This document shows positions 24,588-33,743 of a DNA stretch of 64,000 nt, one piece after another. The position numbers and the translations under genes are program-made. The notes under the pieces are model-generated. The model saw only the letters and a list, made by a program, of their open reading frames with translations. It was not told the DNA's origin and searched no databases. The first letter of the stretch is position 1. Every line of letters begins with the position of its first letter. The stretch lies in NCBI GenBank assembly GCA_965262775.1, contig CBDHFT010000006.1, positions 248,001 through 312,000 of the forward strand, in the 5' to 3' direction. Source of the stretch: JASGCL01 sp965262775. Lineage in GTDB: Bacteria; Pseudomonadota; Alphaproteobacteria; JASGCL01.

Positions 24588-27050
24588 ATGAGCGAAGATA
24601 GCATAGAAAAGAAAACATTAAGTCTGAAGACTCCAGTGAAGACGGGGCGGGGTGGCGATGTTAAAAAGAAAATTTTTCAACGCGATGACTCGGGTCATTT
24701 GCGCGTGGTATCGCCCGACGCGTTGCGCCAACATCAACAAGGCACCAGCGAAAAACTAACCGACCAAGAACGCGAAACGCGGGTTAAAATTTTGGCGCGC
24801 GCCGCGCAAACCAGCGGCCTGGGCCAGGGCGACCGCGAGCATATCCAATCACTTGAGGCAAAAGAAAAAAGCCGTAAATTACAAGAAAACCAAAAAGAGA
24901 TAGAATTAAAGAAAAGCCAAGACGAACGCCGTCGCGTTGCCGAAGATGAAAGAAAAAGGAAAGAGGCCGAAGCGCGGCGTAAATTTGAACAAACCGCAAA
25001 GCAGGCTGGAATCGCCGATGAAGTAACCGAAGTTAGCAAATTGACCGCGGGTTCGATGCAAAAACCCAGTGGCAGCAGCGGCATGCCACCCCGCCGTGGT
25101 CGCGGTGGCGCGGGCGGGCGCGATACGCAACGTTTACAAAAAAGACGCGGTGGCAACAGTTTCAATAAAACAAAATTAATTTTGGGTGACGCCGATAGCG
25201 AACGGCAACGGTCCGAAGCCGCGGTGCGCCGTGCACGGCAAAAAGATAGGATGAAGGCCCTAAGCCAAGATAACCAACAAGAAAAAGTTTATCGCGAAGT
25301 TATTTTGCCTGAAACCATCATGGTGGGCGACCTTGCCAATCGTATGGCCGAGCGTTTGCAGGATGTTATTAAAAAATTGATGCAGATGGGGATCATGGCG
25401 ACCCAGCAAATGGTTATCGACGCTGACACCGCCGAATTGATTATTCATGAATTGGGGCACAGCGTTAAACGCGTTGCCGAATCCGATGTCGAAAATATTT
25501 TAAAAGATGAATTGCAAGATGATGCGGCGTTGTTGAAACCGCGCCCACCCGTGGTAACGGTTATGGGCCATGTTGACCACGGTAAAACATCGTTGCTTGA
25601 TGCACTGCGTGCGACCGATGTTGCGGCGGGCGAAGCGGGCGGTATCACCCAACATATCGGCGCTGCCCTTATCCATTTAAAAAATGGTAAGTCTATAACA
25701 TTTTTGGATACCCCTGGGCATGAAGCCTTCACGGCACTACGCGCGCGCGGTGCGGTGGTGACCGACATTGTGGTGTTGGTGGTGGCGGCCGATGATGGCA
25801 TGCAGGCGCAAACCATCGAAGCCATCCATCATGCCAAGGCGGCGCAGGTGCCGATAGTGGTGGCGATTAATAAATGTGATAAACCAGGTGCCGACCCAAA
25901 CAAAGTCAGGCAAGAATTGTTGCGCGAGCAAATAGTTGTCGAGCAATTGGGCGGGGAAGTGCAATCGGTTGAGGTTTCGGCAAAATCAAAATTGAATTTG
26001 GATAAATTGGAAGAAGCCATTTTGTTGCAGGCCGAAATCCTCGACCTGAAGGCCAATGCCGATACATTGGCGCGTGGCGTGGTGATTGAATCAAAAATCG
26101 AACAAGGGCGCGGCCCCGTTGCCACCGTTATTGTTAAAAAAGGAACGTTGCGCGTCGGCGATATTTTCGTCATGGGGTCTAGCATTGGGAAGGTGCGGGC
26201 GTTGCTTGACGATCATGGTAAACAAATTAAACAGGCAACCCCTGGCACACCCGTCGAGGTATTGGGTTTGCAAGCATTGTCCGAAGCAGGCCATGATTTG
26301 GTGGTGTTAGAAAACGAAACCAAGGCGCGCGAAATTGCCGATTACCGTTTGCGAAAGAAAAAAGAAGCCGACATGGCAAAAATGCAACGCGGCACCATGG
26401 AACAAATGTTTGCCAATATAAAATCTGGCGCGCAAAAAAGTTTGCCACTGATTGTCAAAACCGACGTGCAGGGCTCGTTGGAGGCTTTGCTGGCGGCCTT
26501 CAACAAAATGACCACCACCGAAGTGAAAGCTCAAATTTTGCATTCGGCTGTCGGGCCGATTACCGAATCCGATGTTGCCTTGGCGGCGTCGGCGGGCGGT
26601 ATCATCATTGGTTTTAATGTGCGACCCGTCACGGGGGCCAGGCAAAATGCCAAACGCGATAATGTTGATATACGTTATTATTCGATTATCTATCAGGCGA
26701 TTGACGATATAAAAAATCTGTTGAGTGGTTTGTTGGCGCCCGAAGAAAGAGAACAATATTTGGGCGTGTTGCAAATTCGCGATGTTTTCAAAATTACGGG
26801 CGCGGGCATGATAGCTGGTTGCATGGTTGAAGAAGGAAAAATAAAACGCGGTGCATCGGTGCGGTTGTTGCGCGACAATGTTGTGATTTATGAAGGAACC
26901 CTGCGCCAATTAAAACGTTTCAAAGAAGATGTGCGCGAAGTCGGCGTGGGTTACGAATGCGGCGTGCAATTGGATAGGTTTGAAGATATCAAGATAGGCG
27001 ATAAAGTCGAATGTTTTGAAATAAAAATTATCGCCCGCAGTTTGGCATAA
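24588..27050 (+). CDS. infB: Translation initiation factor IF-2
   Basis: GTPase that brings initiator tRNA to the 30S subunit. The 820 residues begin with a long charged, Lys/Arg/Glu-rich N-terminal region (about 1-240, with a Gly/Arg-rich patch at about 160-190), an IF2_N-type domain (about 230-310), then the G domain from about 322: VTVMGHVDHGKTSLLDALR (G1), DTPGHE (G3) and NKCD (G4), and domains II, III and C2 to the end. AAGGA lies 8 bp ahead of the ATG. The 100-bp gap after nusA has no terminator, so the operon continues. Confidence 0.97.
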   Translation: MSEDSIEKKTLSLKTPVKTGRGGDVKKKIFQRDDSGHLRVVSPDALRQHQQGTSEKLTDQERETRVKILARAAQTSGLGQGDREHIQSLEAKEKSRKLQENQKEIELKKSQDERRRVAEDERKRKEAEARRKFEQTAKQAGIADEVTEVSKLTAGSMQKPSGSSGMPPRRGRGGAGGRDTQRLQKRRGGNSFNKTKLILGDADSERQRSEAAVRRARQKDRMKALSQDNQQEKVYREVILPETIMVGDLANRMAERLQDVIKKLMQMGIMATQQMVIDADTAELIIHELGHSVKRVAESDVENILKDELQDDAALLKPRPPVVTVMGHVDHGKTSLLDALRATDVAAGEAGGITQHIGAALIHLKNGKSITFLDTPGHEAFTALRARGAVVTDIVVLVVAADDGMQAQTIEAIHHAKAAQVPIVVAINKCDKPGADPNKVRQELLREQIVVEQLGGEVQSVEVSAKSKLNLDKLEEAILLQAEILDLKANADTLARGVVIESKIEQGRGPVATVIVKKGTLRVGDIFVMGSSIGKVRALLDDHGKQIKQATPGTPVEVLGLQALSEAGHDLVVLENETKAREIADYRLRKKKEADMAKMQRGTMEQMFANIKSGAQKSLPLIVKTDVQGSLEALLAAFNKMTTTEVKAQILHSAVGPITESDVALAASAGGIIIGFNVRPVTGARQNAKRDNVDIRYYSIIYQAIDDIKNLLSGLLAPEEREQYLGVLQIRDVFKITGAGMIAGCMVEEGKIKRGASVRLLRDNVVIYEGTLRQLKRFKEDVREVGVGYECGVQLDRFEDIKIGDKVECFEIKIIARSLA

Positions 27051-27054
27051 AGCA

Positions 27055-27435
27055 ATGGCAGAAGATAGGAAATCCTCGGTCCAAAAATTAAGTAGACGCC
27101 AATTGCAAATGGGCGAGATTATAAGACATGCCTTGGCCGAGGTTCTTTTGACCGAACAATTTCATGATGCCGCCCTGCAAAATTTGGTTTTGACCATTTC
27201 ATCGGTGATGATGTCGCCCGATTTAAAAAATGCCAAGGTTTTTTTTGTTGCCGCGGGCCGCGAACAAGAAAGGGAAGTGGTGACAGCATTAAATAAGCTG
27301 GTGCCATTTTTAAAAAAAATGTTGGCAAAAAAATTGCGTATTCGTTTTATGCCGCAATTACGTTTTATCGCCGATAATTCTTTTCAAATTGCCGAGCATA
27401 TCGAAAGCTTGCTTCATAATATAAAGCGTCATTAA
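27055..27435 (+). CDS. rbfA: Ribosome-binding factor A
   Basis: Small 30S-maturation factor of 126 residues with the KH-like fold. The family start RRQLQMGEIIRHALAEVLL, the strand SVMMSPDLKNAKVFFVA, and RFMPQLRFIADNSFQIAEHIE are diagnostic. It begins 4 bp after the infB stop, so it is translationally coupled. It ends the operon; the opposing accD gene follows 17 bp later. No clear terminator fits in this gap, which leaves transcription from both directions meeting here. Confidence 0.95.
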   Translation: MAEDRKSSVQKLSRRQLQMGEIIRHALAEVLLTEQFHDAALQNLVLTISSVMMSPDLKNAKVFFVAAGREQEREVVTALNKLVPFLKKMLAKKLRIRFMPQLRFIADNSFQIAEHIESLLHNIKRH

Positions 27436-27452
27436 TATATAAAAATAAATAA

Positions 27453-28301
27453 TTAATTTTTATTCATTAAAAAATTAAGGACCCTGCCAATCGCGGGGGC
27501 AACATCTTTCCTTGTTAAGACCATGTCTATCACGCCGTGTTTTTCTAAAAACTCGGCGGTTTGAAAATCCTTGGGCAAGGTGGCGCGGGTGGTTTGTTCG
27601 ATAACCCGCCGCCCCGCAAAACCTATCAACGCGCCCGATTCGGCAATATGAATATCGCCCAGCATGGCGAAGGAAGCCGTGACACCGCCCGTTGTGGGGT
27701 CAGCCAAAACAACAATATAGGGTAATTTTGCTTCGCGAATTTTTTGCACGCCGATGATGGTGCGTGGCAATTGCATCAGGGAAAATACCCCTTCCTGCAT
27801 CCGCGCGCCGCCCGAAGAAGTTACGGTGATGAAGGCGGCGTTGTTGCTGATGGCGGCGAGGCTGGCTTCATAAAAAGCCTCCCCCACTGCCTGACCCATG
27901 GTGCCCGCCATGAAATAAAAATCGAAACAAGCAACGACGGCTTTTTTACCGCCGATTTTACCACTGGCCGAAACCAAGGCGTCGGGGCTTTCGCCGCGGC
28001 GTGCATCGGCCAAACGGTCGGTGTATTTTTTTAAATCAACGAAGTGCAACGGGTCCTCAATCACGCGCGGGTGGGGCAGGATTTTATATTCGCCATTGTC
28101 AAACAATTGTGCAAAACGTTCCTTGGGGCCAATGCGCATATGCGCGCCCGATGGAAAAACAAATAAGTTTTTTTTCAATTCGTCATGATGAACCATCTGC
28201 CCCGATGTGGGATCTTTATGCCACAAATTATCGGGCACATTGGCGCCAGTTTTCTTATCGCCCGATGACAGGGTTTTGCGTTTTTTATTTAACCAACTCA
28301 T
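27453..28301 (-). CDS. accD: Acetyl-CoA carboxylase carboxyltransferase subunit beta
   Basis: Beta subunit of the carboxyltransferase that forms malonyl-CoA with AccA for fatty-acid synthesis. The 282 residues are homologous throughout (DALVSASGKIGGKKAV, AFYEASLAAISNN, SSGGARMQEGVFSLMQL). The N-terminal zinc ribbon, normally CPxC...CPxC, reads LWHKDPTSGQM and FVFPSGAHMRI: all four cysteines are gone. Alphaproteobacterial AccD proteins commonly lack some or all of them, so this fits the lineage rather than damage. It follows trpA with a 15-bp gap, the usual trpA-accD pairing. Confidence 0.95.
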   Translation of the reverse strand: MSWLNKKRKTLSSGDKKTGANVPDNLWHKDPTSGQMVHHDELKKNLFVFPSGAHMRIGPKERFAQLFDNGEYKILPHPRVIEDPLHFVDLKKYTDRLADARRGESPDALVSASGKIGGKKAVVACFDFYFMAGTMGQAVGEAFYEASLAAISNNAAFITVTSSGGARMQEGVFSLMQLPRTIIGVQKIREAKLPYIVVLADPTTGGVTASFAMLGDIHIAESGALIGFAGRRVIEQTTRATLPKDFQTAEFLEKHGVIDMVLTRKDVAPAIGRVLNFLMNKN

Positions 28302-28316
28302 TTTTTTATCCCGCGT

Positions 28317-29144
28317 TTATTTCTTCAACTTATGTTGCTGCATGGGTTGTTGTAATCCACTTGATATTTCTTTTACTCTATTTAAGGCCAAAGAGGCAAT
28401 GGTTTTTTTATTTGTGCCCTTGCTTGATTCTTGGCCAATGGTGCGCACAATGGCGGAGCCAACCACAATACCGTCAACATGGGTGTTGAGGGCCTCGGCC
28501 TCGCTGCTTGATGTTATACCAAACCCAACCACCACGGGTAAGGAAGTATATTTTTTGATTGTTAGGATTTTATTTTTAACCTCGGCAATATCAATTTGGC
28601 GACTGCCCGTGATACCCAAAACCGAAACATAATATAAAAATCCGCTGGCGTGGTCGGTGATTTTTTTTATGCGTGCTTCATCACTGGTCGGGGTGAGGAG
28701 GCGGATAAGCGATAAGCCATGCTCCACCGCGGGCTGGCGCAATTCGGCATCTTCCTCAGGCGGCAGATCAACCACAATCAGCCCATCAACCCCATGCTTG
28801 GCACATTGGGTCAAAAAATTATCGATACCGTAATGCAATATGGGGTTAAAATAACCCATCAATATAATGGGCGTGTGATTATTCTTGGCTCGAAATTTTT
28901 TTACCATGCCGAAAGTTTTTTCCATGGTGTGATGTTGCGCCAACGCGCGGTGATACGATTCCTGAATAGCAAGCCCGTCGGCCACGGGGTCAGAAAACGG
29001 CATCCCCAATTCGATAATATCGGCACCGTGGTCTGGCAATGCAAGAAAAATATCGGTCGAGGTTTCAAGGTCAGGGTCGCCCGCGGTGATGAAGGCAACA
29101 AAATTTGTTTTCTTACGGGAAAATGTTTCGGCAATACGCGACAT
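28317..29144 (-). CDS. trpA: Tryptophan synthase alpha chain
   Basis: Cleaves indole-3-glycerol phosphate to indole and glyceraldehyde-3-phosphate, passing indole to TrpB. The 275 residues carry AFITAGDPDLETS at the start, the catalytic Glu and Asp in ELGMPFSDPVADG (about 49-61), MGYFNPILHYG, and the phosphate-binding VGFGITSSSEA. TrpB and TrpF, which usually precede it in alphaproteobacteria, are not in the window; upstream is hom, 81 bp away on the same strand. Confidence 0.96.
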   Translation of the reverse strand: MSRIAETFSRKKTNFVAFITAGDPDLETSTDIFLALPDHGADIIELGMPFSDPVADGLAIQESYHRALAQHHTMEKTFGMVKKFRAKNNHTPIILMGYFNPILHYGIDNFLTQCAKHGVDGLIVVDLPPEEDAELRQPAVEHGLSLIRLLTPTSDEARIKKITDHASGFLYYVSVLGITGSRQIDIAEVKNKILTIKKYTSLPVVVGFGITSSSEAEALNTHVDGIVVGSAIVRTIGQESSKGTNKKTIASLALNRVKEISSGLQQPMQQHKLKK

Positions 29145-29225
29145 GGTGGTTCTATATCATTATTCTGCTTATCGGCAAACTTTGCTTTTTTTATAAAATA
29201 ATACCAAAAAAAATTTGTGGTGATT

Positions 29226-30521
29226 TTATAACAACCGAAACACAGTCGGTTCGGTTAAAACAACATCCAGTTTTTTTATTTTGCTCAGGGCTTGCTCAAC
29301 CGCATGACGGCTGGTGGGGTGGGTGATGATAACCACATGCACTGGCTTTTCATCGTTTTGATGCAATTTTTCTATCGAAATATTTTCGTCGCGTAAAATG
29401 GTGGAAAAATTTGCCAGCACCCCAACCTTATCCGCGACATTGAGGCGTAGGTAAAAACGCGCCACATCATCGCCATGATTTTTTATTGGCAGGTTGTTCG
29501 ATTGAATAACCGCGAAGGGACGGATAAAAGGCAAAATATTTTTACCCATGTTGTTGCAAGCCGATATAACATCGGCCAACACGGCCGAGGCCGTGGGGTT
29601 GCCGCCCGCACCGCGCCCAATGAAGAGCAACGAGCCGCGGATGGGGCTTTCAATATTGATGGCGTTGAGGGCATCGCCCACCTTGGCCATGATACGATTT
29701 TTTTCTATCAACATCGGCTCCACCGCCAGGGTCATGCCATCGTTATTTTTTTTGGCGATGGCAAATAATTTGATAGAAAAATTAAACAAGGCCGCATAAT
29801 GAATATCAATAAGTTCGATACCGCGGATACCACGGCAATAGATTTTATTCATATCGGGCAACACGCCAAAACTTAACATGGTTAAGATGGTCAATTTATG
29901 CAAGGCATCAACGCCATCGATGTCAAAGCTTGGGTCGGCTTCGGCATAGCCATTGGCTTGGGCGCGTTGCAAAACCTCCGCAAATGGTAATTTTTCTTTT
30001 TTCATGCTACTCAAAATATAATTGCACGTACCATTGACGATGCCGTAAAAACTATTGATGCTTAAAGACCGCAAAGAGTTTTTCAAAACATCGATAATCG
30101 GCACGCCGCCCATCACCGCTGCTTCAAAATATAATTGGCTGTTATTTTTTTCTATGGCGGGAACAAATTGACTGGCGCGTTCGGCCAACAATGCTTTGTT
30201 GGCGGTGACGATTGTTTTGCCTTTATCAATGGCCAATTGCCAAATATTGGCCGCCACCCCGTCGACCCCACCGATAAGTTCAACCAAGGCATCGTAATCG
30301 CAATCGCGCACCATGTCTTCGGCGTTGCTAAAAAAGGGGTAGGCTGACATATCGGTCGCCCGCGCCTTTTCCTTGTTGCGGGCGGAAATGCCGACAATTT
30401 CTATCGGTCGCCCCGTTTGCGCCGTTATCTGCTCTGCTTCATCCTGCAACAATTTTACCAGGCTGTCCCCCACGGTGCCAAGCCCAGCAATGACGATACG
30501 AAATGGTGATGATTGCTTCAT
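29226..30521 (-). CDS. hom: Homoserine dehydrogenase
   Basis: NAD(P)-dependent reduction of aspartate semialdehyde to homoserine, on the route to threonine, methionine and isoleucine. The 431 residues have the nucleotide-binding motif GLGTVGDSLVKLL at the N-terminus, the catalytic block YAEADPSFDIDGVDALHKLTIL (about 193-213), and a C-terminal ACT domain (about 345-430, VADKVGVLANFSTIL), which in this family mediates feedback inhibition. It is divergent from the ferredoxin-reductase operon across a 313-bp gap. Confidence 0.95.
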   Translation of the reverse strand: MKQSSPFRIVIAGLGTVGDSLVKLLQDEAEQITAQTGRPIEIVGISARNKEKARATDMSAYPFFSNAEDMVRDCDYDALVELIGGVDGVAANIWQLAIDKGKTIVTANKALLAERASQFVPAIEKNNSQLYFEAAVMGGVPIIDVLKNSLRSLSINSFYGIVNGTCNYILSSMKKEKLPFAEVLQRAQANGYAEADPSFDIDGVDALHKLTILTMLSFGVLPDMNKIYCRGIRGIELIDIHYAALFNFSIKLFAIAKKNNDGMTLAVEPMLIEKNRIMAKVGDALNAINIESPIRGSLLFIGRGAGGNPTASAVLADVISACNNMGKNILPFIRPFAVIQSNNLPIKNHGDDVARFYLRLNVADKVGVLANFSTILRDENISIEKLHQNDEKPVHVVIITHPTSRHAVEQALSKIKKLDVVLTEPTVFRLL

Positions 30522-30834
30522 GAATAGAGTAGAATGATGATTGAGCCAGAGGTTATTTCTTTATATAGCAAAACGATAAAGAGCAAGTGTAAAAAAATCC
30601 ACAAAAAAACTTGATGGTAGGTTTTATAAATTTTTATACTACAAGAAAAAATAGAAAGAAATAGCCCTTTAGCTTAAATAATAAAATAACATTCTCTATT
30701 TTTCAATTTATATGGTTTATATTAGAATATATTTTTTTATTTTGGATAATACGGGATAAATAATCTCTATCATTTCATTTCTGCTTGAAAGCTAAAATAA
30801 AAACCCCTATAAGAATTTTTAACAGGAATACACC
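30522..30834. other. AT-rich divergent intergenic region between hom and the sulfate-assimilation operon
   Basis: Noncoding and rich in A/T tracts. A possible plus-strand promoter lies at 30611-30640 (TTGATG, 18-bp spacer, TATACT). I see no recognisable CysB-like or riboswitch element and no small RNA. Confidence 0.5.
30611..30640 (+). promoter_or_regulatory. Possible promoter of the FNR-ferredoxin-cys operon
   Basis: TTGATG at 30611-30616 and TATACT at 30635-30640, spacer 18 bp. This places transcription start about 185 nt before the FNR start codon. The match is moderate and the region is AT-rich, so chance is possible. Confidence 0.35.
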
Positions 30835-31878
30835 ATGAGCGAAAAAATTACCACCGATGTATTGATAGTAGGGGCGGGGCCAGTTGGTCTTTTCGCGGTT
30901 TTTGAATTGGGTTTGCATGGGCTACATTGCGATGTGGTTGATATTTTGGATCGCGCGGGCGGCCAATGCGCCGAACTTTATCCCGATAAACCCATCTATG
31001 ATATTCCGGCCTTGCCCGTTGTCTCGGGGGCCGAATTAACCAACAATTTGTTAAAACAGATAGAACCATTCTCGCCGCGTTTTCATTTCCAGCAGATGGT
31101 GGAAAAATTAGAAAAAACTGAAAGCGGTTGGCGCGCCGTCACCGATATAGGCCAAGTTTTTGACGCCAAGATAATCGTCATCGCCGCGGGGGGTGGATCT
31201 TTTCAACCCAAAAAACCCAATATTGAATTGATAGAAAAATTTGAAGGCCGCGGCGTTGCCTACGCCGTGCGCGATATCAAAAAATATGACGGCAAAAGAA
31301 TTTTGGTGGCGGGCGGCGGCGATTCGGCGTTGGATTGGACATGCAATTTGGTGGACCGCGCGGCGACTGTTGCCTTGGTGCATCGGCGGCGCGAATTTCG
31401 CGGCGCGCCAGCCTCGGTCAAAAAACTGGAAAAGTTGATAGAAGATGGCAAGGTAACATTTTACCTTGGCAACCCCAGCAAATTATTGGGCGAAGAAAAA
31501 TTAACGGGTGTGGTGATAGAAAATGAAGGCCAAGAACAAACGGTGGCGGTTGATGATTTTTTACCTTTCTATGGGTTGAGCATGAAATTGGGCCCCCTGG
31601 CCAATTGGGGATTAGATTTGGGCAAAGGCGAAACCAACCCCGCCGATAAGAATTTGATATTGGTGGATACCGAGGCCTTCAGGACCAATTTGCCAGGCGT
31701 CTATGCGATTGGCGATATTAATTATTATCCTGGGAAGTTAAAATTGATATTGTCAGGCTTTCACGAAGCTGCTTTAATGGCTATCGCAGCGAAAAAACTT
31801 TTGTCACCAGACGAAAGAGTTGGTATGCAATACACAACATCTTCAACCAAGCTACAGCGTTTATTAAAGGTTATATAA
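30835..31878 (+). CDS. Ferredoxin-NADP+ reductase, thioredoxin-reductase-like type
   Basis: A flavoprotein of 347 residues that moves electrons between NADPH and ferredoxin. It has the FAD-binding GAGPVG at 13-18, the TrxR-like ERVDILDRAGGQCAELYPDK region (DILDRAGGQ visible), and the NADPH-binding VAGGGDSALDW at about 157-167. The redox-active CxxC of thioredoxin reductase is absent, which identifies it as the FNR type. It sits 14 bp before a ferredoxin gene and upstream of ferredoxin-type sulfite reductase, so it likely supplies that pathway. AGGA precedes the ATG. Confidence 0.9.
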   Translation: MSEKITTDVLIVGAGPVGLFAVFELGLHGLHCDVVDILDRAGGQCAELYPDKPIYDIPALPVVSGAELTNNLLKQIEPFSPRFHFQQMVEKLEKTESGWRAVTDIGQVFDAKIIVIAAGGGSFQPKKPNIELIEKFEGRGVAYAVRDIKKYDGKRILVAGGGDSALDWTCNLVDRAATVALVHRRREFRGAPASVKKLEKLIEDGKVTFYLGNPSKLLGEEKLTGVVIENEGQEQTVAVDDFLPFYGLSMKLGPLANWGLDLGKGETNPADKNLILVDTEAFRTNLPGVYAIGDINYYPGKLKLILSGFHEAALMAIAAKKLLSPDERVGMQYTTSSTKLQRLLKVI

Positions 31879-31892
31879 GGGGGGCAATATCC

Positions 31893-32225
31893 ATGTCGGT
31901 CAAAGTTAAAGTTAAAAATTATAAAACGGGCGAAGTGAGCGAGATTGAGGCGCCGCTTGGTTACCAATTGATGGAGGTTATTCGCGATAACGACCTGCCT
32001 ATCCTTGCCGATTGCGGGGGGGCTTTGGCCTGCGCAACATGCCATGTTAGGGTGGACGATAATTGGGTCGATAAATTACCCGCGCCGCGCGATGATGAGA
32101 AAGACATGCTTGATATGGTATCGGCGGCGGAAAAAACCTCGCGCCTATCTTGCCAAATTATTATCACCCAAGATTTGGATGGTTTGGAAGTATCGCTAAC
32201 CCCCGAATCATTACGCCAAACTTAA
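31893..32225 (+). CDS. fdxB: [2Fe-2S] ferredoxin (adrenodoxin type)
   Basis: Small electron carrier of 110 residues. The cluster cysteines are C41, C47, C50 (DCGGALACATC) and C87 (RLSCQI), the C-x5-C-x2-C-x36-C spacing of adrenodoxin-type ferredoxins. AAGGGGGG lies 7 bp before the ATG. In these organisms such proteins often serve P450s or iron-sulfur assembly, but its position between FNR and the sulfite-reductase genes suggests it donates electrons to CysI. The gene symbol is a guess from family usage. Confidence 0.9.
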   Translation: MSVKVKVKNYKTGEVSEIEAPLGYQLMEVIRDNDLPILADCGGALACATCHVRVDDNWVDKLPAPRDDEKDMLDMVSAAEKTSRLSCQIIITQDLDGLEVSLTPESLRQT

Positions 32226-32243
32226 CAAAAATATATTAAAAAA

Positions 32244-33401
32244 ATGTATAGTTTCCCCATCTTCCTCAATTTGGATTCTGCCGTGCCCTTGGTAATAGGC
32301 GAGGGGCATTTGGCGGTGGCGAAGGTGCGCACATTGTTGTTGCGGGCCGCGCGGGTCGATGTGATGGCGAATCATTTGCCCGCCGAATTACAAAAATTTG
32401 CCAGCACTGGCAAAATACGCCAATTGCCCATGGTATCAATGGCGTCAAGCAAGGCTGGGCGAATCCAAAAAGAAAAAATGGAGAAGGAAATGTGGACAAA
32501 AATATTGGCGGGCCGTCCCCTGGTGGTGATTGACCCGCAATTGGATGATATTATCGAAAAACTCTACCCCCTATGTTTAGAACTTGGCTTGCCCATCAAT
32601 GTCGCCGACAATATTGCCAAGAGCAGTTTTTCTTTTGGCGCGATGGTCGACAGAAGGCCCCTCACCGTGGCCATTGCGACCGATGGTATCGTGCCAGTCT
32701 TGGCAACCAATATCAGGGAAAAATTGGAGCAAGCCATTCCGTCCGAAGTGGGAGAATTGATGGGCCTGGCACGGCAATATCGCGCGCGCGTGAACGAAGC
32801 ATTGCCCATGGGTTTGAAACGCCGTTTATTTTGGCAACATTTTTTGCAGGGGGAGGTAGCCAGCCTCATCCGTGCTGGTGATAAAAATGCGGTGCAGGGT
32901 GCGGTGGAAAAATTGTTGGCGTCAATCGTTGCCAACAAACACCCCGATGTTATCTACCGCAACAATTTGTTCTTGCTTGGCTTAAAATGTGACGAGCAAG
33001 TTGATAACCTATCCCTGGCTATGTTGCGCGCTATCAAAAATGCCGACAGCCTGTTTGTCTTGGGGGAGGCTGATATTTTTTCTGAAATATTAAGCCTAGC
33101 GCGGCGCGAGGTTGTGATTAAAAAAATATCAAAACAAGATTTTGACAAAGATGGCACGAAACACCACCAAGCCATTACCGCCCATTTGGCGGCGGGGGAA
33201 TCGGTGGTTATGTTGACAGAATTTTCGCACTACGCGGCCTGCAAATCCATGTTGCAGGGCAACGGCATTCATGTTCACGGTTTTTATACGCAATATGCCG
33301 TGGATAATAATGATGAGGTTGCGTCACCACAACATCACGAAGAAAAAATATGGCATAACAAACCGCGTGCCACGGATAATAAAAAAAATATTAATCAATA
33401 A
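32244..33401 (+). CDS. cysG: CysG-like siroheme synthase with a truncated, degenerate methyltransferase half
   Basis: The N-terminal half (about 1-210) is the precorrin-2 dehydrogenase/sirohydrochlorin ferrochelatase module: Rossmann VIGEGHLAVAKVRTLLLRA near residue 17, the INVADN segment with the conserved Asp, and FSFGAMVDRRPLTVAIATDG, followed by the dimerisation helices. The remaining part (about 235-370) has weak similarity in order to the first half of uroporphyrinogen-III methyltransferase (L-L-G-L-K near 240, ADSLFVLGEADIFSEILSLARRE, then AAGESVVMLTEF where GGDP would stand). The GGDP motif is missing and the protein stops at 385 residues against about 460-480. Siroheme is the CysI cofactor, so the context fits. 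The methyltransferase activity is probably lost. Confidence 0.8.
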   Translation: MYSFPIFLNLDSAVPLVIGEGHLAVAKVRTLLLRAARVDVMANHLPAELQKFASTGKIRQLPMVSMASSKAGRIQKEKMEKEMWTKILAGRPLVVIDPQLDDIIEKLYPLCLELGLPINVADNIAKSSFSFGAMVDRRPLTVAIATDGIVPVLATNIREKLEQAIPSEVGELMGLARQYRARVNEALPMGLKRRLFWQHFLQGEVASLIRAGDKNAVQGAVEKLLASIVANKHPDVIYRNNLFLLGLKCDEQVDNLSLAMLRAIKNADSLFVLGEADIFSEILSLARREVVIKKISKQDFDKDGTKHHQAITAHLAAGESVVMLTEFSHYAACKSMLQGNGIHVHGFYTQYAVDNNDEVASPQHHEEKIWHNKPRATDNKKNINQ

Positions 33402-33407
33402 AAAAAC

Positions 33408-33716
33408 ATGAGTGAAAACAGCAACATCATTACCGCCAATCGTCTTGACGATGGCATTGTCGTCTATTTCCTGGCGCAGGGCAAATGGGTCGAAGATATT
33501 CAGCAAGCCAAACCCATAGCCGATGCGGATATAGAAGCAGTCATGACCGAAGCAAAAAAAGATTCCAAAGCTCGCTTGGTGGTGAGTATTTATCACTTCC
33601 CCGTCAACCTACAGGGCGGTAAAATTATTACCCTATCGGCCAAGGAAGAGATTCGCGCCCTGCATAAACCAACCATTGGTCCTTCCTCGGGCACATCCTC
33701 GGGGCGCGCCGCCTAA
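33408..33716 (+). CDS. DUF2849 family protein
   Basis: A 102-residue protein of the DUF2849 family, with the pattern NRLDDGIVVYFLAQGKWVEDIQQA and IYHFPVNLQGGKIITLSAKEEIRA (both trimmed at the ends). The family is typically encoded between cysG and cysI in alphaproteobacteria; its function is not established. It starts 6 bp after the cysG stop without a clear ribosome binding site. A role in sulfite-reductase maturation or activity is suggested only by this conserved position. Confidence 0.8.
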   Translation: MSENSNIITANRLDDGIVVYFLAQGKWVEDIQQAKPIADADIEAVMTEAKKDSKARLVVSIYHFPVNLQGGKIITLSAKEEIRALHKPTIGPSSGTSSGRAA

Positions 33717-33743
33717 AAAAAAATAAAATAGGAAAATAATACA

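Noticed and set aside
26307..26909. A 200-codon antisense frame within infB
   Set aside because: Antisense shadow of a well-conserved gene with no independent support.
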